This document shows positions 7,582 through 15,882 of a DNA stretch of 40,495 nucleotides, one piece after another (positions within the stretch are counted from its first letter, which is position 1; every line of letters starts with the position of its first letter). Position numbers and translations under genes: made by a program. The notes beneath the pieces are model-generated. The model had not been told where the DNA came from, did not search any database, and was given only the letters and a program-made list of their open reading frames with translations. Source of the stretch: an uncultured Clostridia bacterium (GTDB lineage: Bacteria > Bacillota > Clostridia > TANB77 > CAG-508); NCBI GenBank assembly GCA_944387525.1, contig CALXFF010000017.1, forward strand, positions 1 through 40,495, read 5' to 3'.

Positions 7582-7662
7582 GGTCAAGAAAATGTGATAA
7601 AATATATTTATATAGGTCAAGAAAATGTGTAAAACGTCAATAGAAATGGTCAAAAAAACGTG
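7582..7662 (+). repeat. Three 15-bp repeats at 33-bp intervals
   Basis: GGTCAAGAAAATGTG occurs at 7582 and 7615, and GGTCAAAAAAACGTG at 7648. The period is exactly 33 bases. A weaker relative (TTCAAAAAATGTG) lies just upstream. The first copy sits between a possible -35 (TTGATA 7574) and -10 (TAAAAT 7598), and the third abuts the ribosome site of the ATPase gene. This layout suggests an operator array for that gene. Confidence 0.75.
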
Positions 7663-7677
7663 AAAGGAGAAAAGCGA

Positions 7678-9009
7678 ATGTATAGAAAAATTATAGCAAA
7701 ATTAGAAGAATGGAAAAATAAGAAAGAAAGGCAACCACTTATTTTAAAGGGAGCAAGACAAGTTGGAAAAACGTGGGTTTTACAAGAATTTGGTAAAAAA
7801 TATTTTGAAGATGTACTATATATAAATTTTGAAAATGAAAATAATATAGCAGATTTATTTGAAGAAAATATAGATCCACATAGAATTATAGAATTTTTAT
7901 CAGCAGTTCATCATAAAAAAATTGAGCCAGAGAAAACATTAATTATATTTGATGAAATACAAGAATTACCAAGAGCATTAACATCTTTGAAATATTTCGC
8001 AGAACAGGCTCCTGAGTATGCAATATGTTGTGCTGGAAGTTTATTAGGAGTATTTCTACATGATAAAGTATCTTTTCCAGTTGGAAAAGTAGATTTTTTA
8101 GAATTACAACCATTAGATTTTGAAGAGTTTTTAATAGCAAATGAAGAAGAAGATTTGCTTAATTTAATAAGAAAAAATAATATGGAAAAAGTACCAGATA
8201 TAGTAGCTGACAAATTAAAAGATTATTTAAAAAAATATTTTGTAATAGGTGGAATGCCAAAGGCAGTAAGAACATGGATTGAAGAAAAAGATTTTGAAAA
8301 AGTAGAAATTGTTCAAAAGAACATCTTAGAAGCATATGTACGAGATTTTTCGAAACATACAGATAACAATACAGCAACTAAAATAGAATATGTTTGGAGA
8401 AGTATTCCATCACAATTAGCAAAAGAAAATAGAAAATTTATTTATGGAGTAGTAAAAGATGGTGCAAGAGCAAGAGAATATGAAAATGCGATTAACTGGT
8501 TACATGATACTGGGCTAATACGAATTGTTCATAGAGTAAAGTGCGGAGATAAACAACCACTAAAAGCATATGAAGATTTAAAAGCATTCAAAATATATTT
8601 GTTAGATATAGGGCTACTTAGAACATTATGCGAACTGGATTATGAAACAATTATAAATAAAGATGCAATTTATAATGAATTTAATGGCTTGCTTACAGAA
8701 CAATTTGTACTTCAAGAATTAGAAAATATAGAAAAAGTAAATACTATTTATTATTGGACAAATGAGTTTACAAGTGAAGTTGATTTTGTGTTTTCATACA
8801 AAAACTTAATACTTCCAATAGAAGCAAAAGCAGGAATAAATGTAAAAGCACAAAGTCTAAAAGTGTTTATGAATCAATATAATACAAGACTTGCTATTAG
8901 ATATTCATTATTAAATATTACGTTAGATAATAATATATTAAATATTCCATTGTATTTGATATGGAATACAAAATATTATTTAGAAGAAGTTTTAAAAAGA
9001 TTTTATTGA
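7678..9009 (+). CDS. AAA+ ATPase with DUF4143 C-terminal domain
   Basis: A 443-residue protein. The N-terminal P-loop ATPase has Walker A GARQVGKT and Walker B LIIFDEIQ, with CAGSLLGVFL as sensor-like strand. The C-terminal DUF4143 part ends in a nuclease-like core, EVDFVFSYKNLILPIEAKAG, that matches the D...ExK pattern of the PD-(D/E)XK fold. This family is common in anaerobes and archaea, often in variable numbers; its role is not established, and links to defence or mobile elements are only suspected. ATG 7678 is preceded by AAAGGAG (7663-7669); the in-frame GTG at 7660 falls in a repeat. The gene is a single unit with its own repeat-bearing promoter region. Confidence 0.88.
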   Translation: MYRKIIAKLEEWKNKKERQPLILKGARQVGKTWVLQEFGKKYFEDVLYINFENENNIADLFEENIDPHRIIEFLSAVHHKKIEPEKTLIIFDEIQELPRALTSLKYFAEQAPEYAICCAGSLLGVFLHDKVSFPVGKVDFLELQPLDFEEFLIANEEEDLLNLIRKNNMEKVPDIVADKLKDYLKKYFVIGGMPKAVRTWIEEKDFEKVEIVQKNILEAYVRDFSKHTDNNTATKIEYVWRSIPSQLAKENRKFIYGVVKDGARAREYENAINWLHDTGLIRIVHRVKCGDKQPLKAYEDLKAFKIYLLDIGLLRTLCELDYETIINKDAIYNEFNGLLTEQFVLQELENIEKVNTIYYWTNEFTSEVDFVFSYKNLILPIEAKAGINVKAQSLKVFMNQYNTRLAIRYSLLNITLDNNILNIPLYLIWNTKYYLEEVLKRFY

Positions 9010-9091
9010 TAAAAAATATAAAACAGGGTATAATACAAAAAGCAAATGTTGAAAAAAGAGTAAAATAAAAAATGAAAAAGGAGGAAAAAAT

Positions 9092-10261
9092 ATGGCAGAC
9101 ATGACAATATCAAAAGATATAATATATGTAGGAGCAAGTGATAAAAATATAAACCTATTTGAAGGGCAATATGTATTAGAAAATGGAATGGCATATAACT
9201 CATACTTAATAAAAGATAAAGACTATGTAATATTTGATACTGTAGATGAAAGAGTAACAGCGCAATGGTTACAAAAACTATCAGAAGAGTTAGATGGAGA
9301 ATCACCAGACTATTTAATAGTATCACATATGGAGCCAGACCATGCATATAATATAGGAATATTAGCAGAAAAATATCCAGACATGAAAATAGTAGGAAAT
9401 CAAATTACATTTAATATATTATCAAACTTTTTCAATATAGACTTATCAAAAAGAAAAGTAATAGTAAGTGAAGGAGATATATTAGACATTGGAAAGCATA
9501 AACTTCAATTTATAATGGCACCAATGGTACATTGGCCAGAGGTAATGATGACATATGACCAAACAGACAAAATCCTATTTTCAGCAGATGCTTTTGGAAA
9601 ATTTGGAGCATTAGATGTAGATGAAGAGTGGGATTGTGAAGCAAGAAGATATTATTTTGGAATAGTAGGAAAATATGGAGACCAAGTACAAGCATTATTA
9701 AAAAAAGCAGAAAAATTAGATATACAAACAATTTGTCCATTACATGGACCAGTATTAAAAGAAAATTTAGAACATTATATTGGAAAATATCAAACATGGA
9801 GTAGTTACGAACCTGAGGAAGATGGAATCTTCATAGCATGTAGTTCAATATATGGAAACACATTAAAAGCAGCAAATAAACTAGCAGAAATACTAAGAGA
9901 AAAAGGAAATAAAAAAGTAGTAGTTTCAGACTTAACAAGAGAAGATTGGGCAGAAGCAGTTGAAGATGCTTTTAGATACTCAACATTAGTAGTTGCATCA
10001 TCTAGCTACAATATGGGACTATTTCCTCCAATGGAACATTTTTTAGATTATCTAAAAGAAAGAAACTATCAAAAAAGAAAAGTAGCAATTATTGAAAATG
10101 GCTCATGGGCACCATCAGCAGGAAGATGTATGAAAAAAATGTTGCAAGAAATGAAAAATCTTGATATAATCGAGCCAACAATAACAATAAAATCCACAAT
10201 GAATGAACAAAACGTGGAAGAAATGAACAAATTAGCAGAGGGATTAGGGGGACGGAGCTAA
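9092..10261 (+). CDS. fprA: Flavodiiron protein (FprA-type)
   Basis: A 389-residue soluble flavodiiron protein that reduces O2 (or NO) to water (or N2O). The N-terminal beta-lactamase-like domain keeps the diiron ligands: His79, Glu81, Asp83 and His84 in HMEPDH, the His of VHWPE, the Asp of SADAFGKFG and the His of LHGP. The C-terminal flavodoxin domain (from about residue 247) binds FMN through SSIYGNTLKAA. Electrons normally come from rubredoxin, which is encoded next. The gene has a GGAGG ribosome site. Its last residues GGRS lie inside a GGGAC-type repeat and include the only CGG codon of the window that is not at an evident frameshift; a +1 shift there would give a slightly longer end. 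Confidence 0.95.
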   Translation: MADMTISKDIIYVGASDKNINLFEGQYVLENGMAYNSYLIKDKDYVIFDTVDERVTAQWLQKLSEELDGESPDYLIVSHMEPDHAYNIGILAEKYPDMKIVGNQITFNILSNFFNIDLSKRKVIVSEGDILDIGKHKLQFIMAPMVHWPEVMMTYDQTDKILFSADAFGKFGALDVDEEWDCEARRYYFGIVGKYGDQVQALLKKAEKLDIQTICPLHGPVLKENLEHYIGKYQTWSSYEPEEDGIFIACSSIYGNTLKAANKLAEILREKGNKKVVVSDLTREDWAEAVEDAFRYSTLVVASSSYNMGLFPPMEHFLDYLKERNYQKRKVAIIENGSWAPSAGRCMKKMLQEMKNLDIIEPTITIKSTMNEQNVEEMNKLAEGLGGRS

Positions 10262-10294
10262 AAATCCCTAAAAACAGGGATTTAGGGACGGACC
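10245..10294 (+). repeat. GGGACGGA repeat copy at the fprA stop
   Basis: Contains GGGGGACGGAGC, the hairpin AAATCCCT (10262-10269) with AGGGATTT (10276-10283), and then AGGGACGGACC. It spans the fprA stop and extends into the gap before rubredoxin, so it should lie within their shared transcript. Confidence 0.65.
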
Positions 10295-10330
10295 TTTAAA
10301 TAAAAAGAATAAATAATGGAGGTGAAATTC

Positions 10331-10471
10331 ATGGAAAAATATAGATGTACAGTATGTGGATATATTTATGATGAAGAAAAAGAAGGAGTTAAATTTTCTG
10401 ATTTACCAGATGATTGGACATGCCCACTATGTGGAGTAGGTAAAGATTTATTTGAAAAAGTAGAAGAGTAA
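10331..10471 (+). CDS. Rubredoxin
   Basis: A 46-residue iron protein with one Fe bound by four Cys in CTVCGY and CPLCGVG. Other family marks are [19 protein letters not shown] and the C-terminal KDLFEKVEE. It is a few residues shorter than the usual 52-54, due to a shortened loop between the two Cys pairs. It follows the flavodiiron protein by 69 bases with GGAGGTGA upstream and is the likely electron donor for it; a rubredoxin reductase is not in the window. Confidence 0.93.
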   Translation: MEKYRCTVCGYIYDEEKEGVKFSDLPDDWTCPLCGVGKDLFEKVEE

Positions 10472-10526
10472 TGTCTCATTGGGGACGTTTCTTAGTGAGA
10501 CATTTTGTCCAACTTGGGACACATCT
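10472..10526 (+). repeat. GGGAC repeat copy after rubredoxin
   Basis: Begins at the rubredoxin stop. TGTCTCA (10472-10478) pairs with TGAGACA (10496-10502) around GGGGACG, followed by TTGTCCAACTTGGGACA. It shares the GGGAC/GTCC words of the other copies. Confidence 0.6.
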
Positions 10527-10552
10527 AACAAAAAATTAAATAATAAAATAAT

Positions 10553-10602
10553 AAAAAGTGAAGTATATAAAAAATTTTAATAATTTATATGCTTCATTTT
10601 TG
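10553..10602 (+). terminator. Rho-independent terminator
   Basis: The arm AAAAAGTGAAGTATATAAA (10553-10571) pairs with TTTATATGCTTCATTTTT (10584-10601) with two G-T pairs. It closes the flavodiiron-rubredoxin unit. Confidence 0.75.
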
Positions 10603-10722
10603 TTAAATAATTTTTCTAAATATATTGTTGTACATAAACAGAAAATATGATAATATAAATAAAGTTTAGAGAATCAAACAAATCTATGATTAGAAGATAA
10701 AGAAGAAGGAAAGTGATAAAAA

Positions 10723-11844
10723 ATGAAAGAAAAATCAAAAGTATATTTTACAGACTTTAGAGCAAGACCAGGATACAACTTATTACAAAAATTAGAAAAA
10801 TTAGTAAAAAAAACAGGAATTGAAAACATTGATTTTGAAAACAAATATACAGCAATAAAAATACACTTTGGAGAGCCAGGAAATCTTGCATATTTAAGAC
10901 CAAACTATTCAAAAGTAATAGTGGACTTAGTAAAAAAATTAGGAGGAAAGCCATTCCTAACAGATTGTAATACATTATATGTTGGAGGAAGAAAAAATGC
11001 TTTGGACCATTTAGATTCAGCATATGTAAATGGTTATAACCCATTCACAACAGGATGCCATATCATAATTGCAGATGGATTAAAAGGAACAGATGAGCAA
11101 TATGTAGAGATAAATCAAGAATATGTAAAAACGGCAAAAATCGGAAGAGCAATTATGGATGCAGATGTAATAATCTCACTAAACCATTTTAAAGGACATG
11201 AAGGAACAGGATTTGGAGGAGCAATAAAAAATATAGGAATGGGATGTGGCTCAAGAGCAGGAAAAATGGAAATGCATAGTAGCGGAAAACCAAATGTAAT
11301 TTTAGATAAATGTAGAAAATGTAAGCAATGTATAAAAATATGTGCACATGGAGCAATTTCATACAATGAAGAAGGAAAAGCAGTAATTGACCACAATAAG
11401 TGTGTAGGATGTGGAAGATGTATAGGAATTTGTAATTTTGATGCAATAAAATCTCCAAATGATGAAGCGGCAGATATTTTAAATAAGAAAATGGCAGAAT
11501 ATGCATTAGCAGTAGTTAAGGATAAACCACAATTCCATATTAGCCTAATTTGTGATGTTTCTCCTAATTGTGATTGTCATGGAGAAAATGATGCTCCAAT
11601 TGTACCTAATATTGGAATGTTGGCATCTTTTGATATGGTAGCATTAGATAAAGCATGTGCTGATTTAGTAAATAAACAAGAAGTATTTGAAAACAGCTAT
11701 TTAGCAGAACAAATGAAAAAAGGTGTACACGAAAAAGACCTATTCCATTGTAATCATCCAGAAACTAACTGGGAGAGCCAAATTGAACATGGAGAAGAAA
11801 TTGGATTAGGAACAAAAGAGTATGAATTAATTGAAGTTAAATAG
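10723..11844 (+). CDS. DUF362 protein with two [4Fe-4S] clusters
   Basis: A 373-residue cytoplasmic protein. Residues 1-185 form the DUF362 domain (AIKIHFGEPGN, FLTDCNTLYVG, LNHFKGHEGTGFGGAIKN). Two ferredoxin-type motifs follow, CRKCKQCIKIC and CVGCGRCIGIC, each suited to a [4Fe-4S] cluster. The C-terminal section includes CDVSPNCDCHGEND, which may hold further metal. The family is abundant in anaerobes; its reaction is unknown, but an electron-transfer or cluster-linked role is likely. It follows the flavodiiron/rubredoxin genes after a terminator, so it is probably a separate unit, and it overlaps no other real gene. Confidence 0.9.
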   Translation: MKEKSKVYFTDFRARPGYNLLQKLEKLVKKTGIENIDFENKYTAIKIHFGEPGNLAYLRPNYSKVIVDLVKKLGGKPFLTDCNTLYVGGRKNALDHLDSAYVNGYNPFTTGCHIIIADGLKGTDEQYVEINQEYVKTAKIGRAIMDADVIISLNHFKGHEGTGFGGAIKNIGMGCGSRAGKMEMHSSGKPNVILDKCRKCKQCIKICAHGAISYNEEGKAVIDHNKCVGCGRCIGICNFDAIKSPNDEAADILNKKMAEYALAVVKDKPQFHISLICDVSPNCDCHGENDAPIVPNIGMLASFDMVALDKACADLVNKQEVFENSYLAEQMKKGVHEKDLFHCNHPETNWESQIEHGEEIGLGTKEYELIEVK

Positions 11845-11854
11845 GAGAAAGTTG

Positions 11855-13120
11855 ATGAGAAGAGGAGCTAGAGAAAGAAATAACTTAAATAAAAGAAAAA
11901 AGAAAGTGCAAAATAAAAGAATCTTAGTTATTGCCATAATTATATTAATAATAGCATTAATGGGATTAGCATATGGACTAAATAAAACACATCAAGCAGA
12001 AAATGAAAGTGCACAAGAAGTAGATGAAAAAATCGAAGAAAGCAATGAAGAAAATATAGAAGAAAACCAAGAAACAGAAAAAAGCCAAAAATCACAAGAA
12101 AAAGAAGAAATAAAATATAGCATGACAAAGGGAAACAAATTTGTAAAAATAGATAACACAATTGCATATATTGATTCTATTAATGGTAACAATTTATATA
12201 TTTTCAATATAGAAAATAATTCAGCAATTCAAGTAAATACACCAAAAGAACTATGGAAAATATATTTTGATGGAGAAAATATATATGGAGTTCCAAACCA
12301 TTATTCAGGAAAAGGAATATATAAAATTGATTTGCAAGGAAAAGTAACACAAATATATGAAGGAGAATCAGCTCAATTGTGGCTAACAGAAGATAAAATA
12401 TATTTTGTAAAACAAAATGGTTTTGATGAGATAAATCAAACACCACAAGGGGACTTATGCTCAATGGATAAGGACGGAAACAATATTACAACAATAATTC
12501 CTAATGTGAAAAATTATTTCAATATACTGGGCAACAAAATTTATTATACAGATGGAGAAACAAGAGATTTATATGTAGCAGATATTAATGGAGAAAATAA
12601 GGAAGAACTAGCACAAGGAAGAACACTAATTGCGGGAATAAATGAAAAATATATTATATATGTTGATTATGAAGACGGAGAAAAATACCATGTAGTATAT
12701 TTAGACGACAAAACGAATCATGAAGTAGGAAGGTTCGGAAGTTGCTATGTAACTGAAAATGAAGGATATATCCTTACAAGAAAATTAGTTGATGAAAATA
12801 ATAATATCGAAAATGAATTTTCAATATTCAAAATTGATAGCAGCAACAAAGAAGAAAAGCAAATGTTTAAAAATGATATGGTATTACCATATTTAGCATA
12901 TGTGTATCAAAATAAAGCATATATAGAAGGACAAGATGTGATAAGAGCAGATTTAGAAAAGGGTAATGTAGAAGAAAATATGCCTAATGGATATTATTTA
13001 GATGGTTATTGCTATGAGTTAAGAATGACTGATAATAGGATTAATGAGATTGGTATATATAATTTAGAAACTATGGAGCAACAAAAAGTTCAACTAACAT
13101 ATTTTTTGCCAGAAAATTAA
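11855..13120 (+). CDS. Membrane-anchored DUF5050-like beta-propeller protein
   Basis: A 421-residue protein with a basic N-terminus, one transmembrane helix (about residues 22-43), an acidic low-complexity linker (EE, NQ and K rich, about residues 50-92) and an extracytoplasmic domain made of repeated strands such as NTIAYIDSINGNNLYIFN, NKIYYTDGETRDLYVADI and KIYFVKQNG. This is the pattern of DUF5050/six-bladed propeller proteins. No enzyme residues are apparent; a binding or sensing role at the envelope is only inferred. ATG 11855 is chosen because GGAG (11844-11847) lies 7 bases upstream and overlaps the stop of the DUF362 gene, which implies co-transcription. Confidence 0.75.
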   Translation: MRRGARERNNLNKRKKKVQNKRILVIAIIILIIALMGLAYGLNKTHQAENESAQEVDEKIEESNEENIEENQETEKSQKSQEKEEIKYSMTKGNKFVKIDNTIAYIDSINGNNLYIFNIENNSAIQVNTPKELWKIYFDGENIYGVPNHYSGKGIYKIDLQGKVTQIYEGESAQLWLTEDKIYFVKQNGFDEINQTPQGDLCSMDKDGNNITTIIPNVKNYFNILGNKIYYTDGETRDLYVADINGENKEELAQGRTLIAGINEKYIIYVDYEDGEKYHVVYLDDKTNHEVGRFGSCYVTENEGYILTRKLVDENNNIENEFSIFKIDSSNKEEKQMFKNDMVLPYLAYVYQNKAYIEGQDVIRADLEKGNVEENMPNGYYLDGYCYELRMTDNRINEIGIYNLETMEQQKVQLTYFLPEN

Positions 13121-13169
13121 GAGATTAATAAACAGTATTCAAATATAAAAAATCAATATATGTAAATAA

Positions 13170-13230
13170 AAAGATAGGATTAGTTTATACAACAAAGATT
13201 AGAGGTATAAAAAATTCTATCTTTATTTTT
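13170..13230 (+). terminator. Possible terminator with a large loop
   Basis: AAAGATAG (13170-13177) pairs with CTATCTTT (13217-13224), followed by ATTTTT. The loop is long (39 bases), so this is a weaker call. Confidence 0.5.
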
Positions 13231-13259
13231 GCGGTTTAAAACCGCATTAATGTGGTTTT
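13231..13259 (+). promoter_or_regulatory. Two competing hairpins upstream of the LRR gene
   Basis: GCGGTTT-A-AAACCGC (13231-13245) is a perfect palindrome. Its right half can instead pair downstream: AAAACCGC (13238-13245) with GTGGTTTT (13252-13259), one G-T pair, loop ATTAAT. The two folds exclude each other. The site lies about 100 bases before the start of the LRR protein gene. Confidence 0.45.
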
Positions 13260-13359
13260 AAATTCATTTCAAAACATTAAAAGTTATAGTAAAATATGTA
13301 TGAAAAGAATACATAAAAGAAAAAACGCAAATAATACTAAACATAGGAGGAAATGAAAA

Positions 13360-15420
13360 ATGGAAAAAACTAAAAAAGAAGAAAAAGATAAATTAGAATA
13401 TCTAAAAAGTACAAATGGAATTACTTTGATAGCCCTTGTAATTACAGTTATTGTGTTACTAATTTTAGCTGGAGTAACCATAGCAACATTAACAGGAGAT
13501 AATGGAATATTAACAAGAGCAAGTGATGCAAAAATAGAGACAATAGTAGCAACAGTAAAAGAAAATTTACAATTAGAACAAATAGAAAAAGCAATAGATG
13601 AAGAAGAAGTAACACCAGAAACATTATTGGCAGAAGGAAAAGTAAAAAGGACAGTACAACAAGCAGAAGATGGAAACTATTATATGTATTATGCATTAAA
13701 AGAAGATGTAGTAGAAGGAATGCAAGGATTAGGAAAAGGAAATGTAGCAAGTTTAAGAGATGTATTTTTAATAGATGATGATTTAAATGTAAGATATATA
13801 GCAAAAAATGGAAGAGAATATGGAGATGAACTAGAAGAAAAAATATTAAAAGATGAAACGAAGATAAGGTTTGCAAGTAAAGCTTTTAGTGAATATGTAT
13901 CAAAAATATCAGGAGCTACAGAGGAAGAGATGAAGTTTGAATGGATGAAAAACCAGACGAGTTTAACAATAGATGATCCAAATGTAGATAGTTTAGAAGA
14001 CTTAGTATTTTTCCCAAATCTAGAGCGTTTGACTTTAAAAAACTTAACATTAGATAATTTACAAGGAATATCAAATTGTACAAAACTTAATTATTATTCG
14101 ATTGGGAATTCGAATATAAAAGACAACAGTGAAATTGCAAATTTAGCAAATTTAAAAACATATATAGATTATACTATTACTACTGAAGATAATATAAAAT
14201 GTTTGAAGAATTTAAATCTAACACAGCTAAACTTATATAGATATAACGATGATAAACTAGAGGTAATATCAAATATTACAAGTTTAAAAAGCTTGTCTTT
14301 GCAAAATACAGAAATTAAAAAAATTGACCAAATTACAAAATTAATTAATTTAGAAAGCCTAGGTATTTCAAATTCTAAAGTTGAATCTTTAGAAGGAATA
14401 GAAAATTTAAAAAATTTAAAAAGCATAAGTTTTAATTCAAATAATATTAGTGATATTTTGCCATTAGCATATAAAACAGATTTCAATACCATAGACTTAA
14501 GAAAAAATCCTGAAATAGATGCTGATAGAAGTCATTATCAAGGTGAAAGATTAGAAAAATTGAATAAACTTGGAGAAGTGATAGATAATGGTGGTAGTAT
14601 ATATCTAGATGTTGATAAATTAAAATTGTTTAATAATTATAAAAAGTTAGATTTAAGCGGACAGAGTTTAACAAACTTAGAATGTATAGAAGGAATGACA
14701 GAGCTAGAAATTTTAAATTTAACTGATAATAATATTTCTTTGCAAGATGAAAAGTCAAGAAATATATTAGCAAGTATGAAAAATTTAAGGGAACTAAATA
14801 TAATAGGAAATCCAATTACAGATTTAAAATGTATTAACAATTTGAATAATTTGACAAATCTCACAATGGGAAGAAATGATAATATTAATTTAAAAGATAT
14901 AGAAGATATATTATCTAATATTAGATTTACTTTATATGATTGGTCTACTATAGAAAATTGTGATTCAAATAAAATTACAAAATTATTTTCTGAGTGGAAT
15001 ACAATAAGCGAAATACCAAATTTAGAAAAGTTTAATAAACTTGAAGAAATAAATTTAGGAGATTGTACAATCGAAAATAAAGAATCTATTTCTAATATAA
15101 GTAATGTAAGTAGTTTAAAAACATTAAGATTAAGCAATTGTGATATTCATGGATATATGCCAGATTTTTCAAAATTAACCAATTTAACAAATTTGAATTT
15201 AAGTGGGAATACACTATGGTCTGAAGAGTTAGAAAATTTAAAAGTGTTAAGAAATAATACTAATTTAACAATAGATTTAAGCAAGAATTCAATAATAGAC
15301 GCAACGGCACTATTAGAATTAAATCCAAATACAAAAATAAATTTAACAGAAAATATAAATTTATCACAAGATTCAAAAGATAAACTAAAAGCAAGATTTG
15401 GAAATAATGTGACATTTTAA
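13360..15420 (+). CDS. Leucine-rich-repeat protein with pilin-like N-terminus
   Basis: A 686-residue secreted or surface protein. Residues 16-45 look like a type IV prepilin signal: KSTNG before a hydrophobic ITLIALVITVIVLLILAG helix; cleavage after Gly20 would be expected, although the usual Glu at position +5 is replaced by Ala. A coil (about 60-110) leads to internalin-like leucine-rich repeats from about residue 200 to the C-terminus, e.g. LTNLTNLNLSGN and LEILNLTDNNIS. There is no LPxTG or second membrane helix. Such proteins bind other proteins or glycans; the ligand is unknown. GGAGG precedes ATG 13360. It stands as a single gene closed by a hairpin at 15467. Confidence 0.85.
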   Translation: MEKTKKEEKDKLEYLKSTNGITLIALVITVIVLLILAGVTIATLTGDNGILTRASDAKIETIVATVKENLQLEQIEKAIDEEEVTPETLLAEGKVKRTVQQAEDGNYYMYYALKEDVVEGMQGLGKGNVASLRDVFLIDDDLNVRYIAKNGREYGDELEEKILKDETKIRFASKAFSEYVSKISGATEEEMKFEWMKNQTSLTIDDPNVDSLEDLVFFPNLERLTLKNLTLDNLQGISNCTKLNYYSIGNSNIKDNSEIANLANLKTYIDYTITTEDNIKCLKNLNLTQLNLYRYNDDKLEVISNITSLKSLSLQNTEIKKIDQITKLINLESLGISNSKVESLEGIENLKNLKSISFNSNNISDILPLAYKTDFNTIDLRKNPEIDADRSHYQGERLEKLNKLGEVIDNGGSIYLDVDKLKLFNNYKKLDLSGQSLTNLECIEGMTELEILNLTDNNISLQDEKSRNILASMKNLRELNIIGNPITDLKCINNLNNLTNLTMGRNDNINLKDIEDILSNIRFTLYDWSTIENCDSNKITKLFSEWNTISEIPNLEKFNKLEEINLGDCTIENKESISNISNVSSLKTLRLSNCDIHGYMPDFSKLTNLTNLNLSGNTLWSEELENLKVLRNNTNLTIDLSKNSIIDATALLELNPNTKINLTENINLSQDSKDKLKARFGNNVTF

Positions 15421-15466
15421 ATTATCTTGTGATTAAAATATGATGATGATTATAAAACCATAATAA

Positions 15467-15498
15467 AAGAGAGTTCAAAATGAATTCTCTTATTTTTT
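15467..15498. terminator. Bidirectional terminator
   Basis: AAGAGAGTTCA and TGAATTCTCTT (15481-15491) surround AAA, with A-rich and T-rich flanks. It serves the LRR gene and the small minus-strand gene that converge here and overlaps the end of the latter. Confidence 0.8.
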
Positions 15499-15675
15499 CT
15501 TCTCATCTTTCTTTTTATCCTTTGAAGGTTTATGAGTTTCTTTTGGAATAACCACATTAGAAGGCTTTTGACTTGTAGATTTAGGTCTAATTTCATTAAT
15601 ATTATCATAAACAGGTGAAATATCTAAATTTGAGCCATCACCAGAAACTACTTCTAAACTTTTCTTTTCTTCCAT
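15490..15675 (-). CDS. Small conserved-looking protein, unknown function
   Basis: A 61-residue protein with two parts: an N-terminal segment EEKKSLEVVSGDGSNLDISP followed by VYDNI, and a lysine-rich tail (KPSKDKKKDEKKK). The LEVVSG...LxISPVY pattern looks like a short conserved motif I have met in clostridial small proteins, but I assign no function. The ATG at 15675 is preferred over one 18 bases earlier, because GGGGGA lies 5-6 bases upstream of it. It is transcribed away from scpB and ends at a shared terminator with the LRR gene. Confidence 0.6.
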   Translation of the reverse strand: MEEKKSLEVVSGDGSNLDISPVYDNINEIRPKSTSQKPSNVVIPKETHKPSKDKKKDEKKK

Positions 15676-15781
15676 GAAAATCCCCCATTCCATATAAAGT
15701 ATATATAATATTCATTACAAAAAATAATCTAAATTAATATTAGCATATAAATTAAAAAAGTGCAAGAATTATCAAAAAATA

Positions 15782-15815
15782 TTGACATATCAAGTATTTT
15801 TTGCAATAATATAAA
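15782..15815 (+). promoter_or_regulatory. Possible scpB promoter
   Basis: TTGACA at 15782-15787 is a clear -35. The -10 is less certain: AATAAT at 15805 (17-base spacing) or TAATAT at 15807. Confidence 0.5.
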
Positions 15816-15882
15816 TATTAAAAAAGTAAAAATAAATTAATGGAATACACAAAAAATGGAAATTAAAGAGGTGAAAATAAAA

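Noticed and set aside
7468-7653. Minus-strand 61-codon frame with repeated IFLTNINI-like words
   Set aside because: The repetition simply mirrors the 33-bp DNA repeats; there is no ribosome site and the frame covers the hsp20 operator region.
7582-7662. Regular repeats considered as a CRISPR array
   Set aside because: The 15-base repeats with 18-base spacers are too short, only three units exist, and no cas gene is present.
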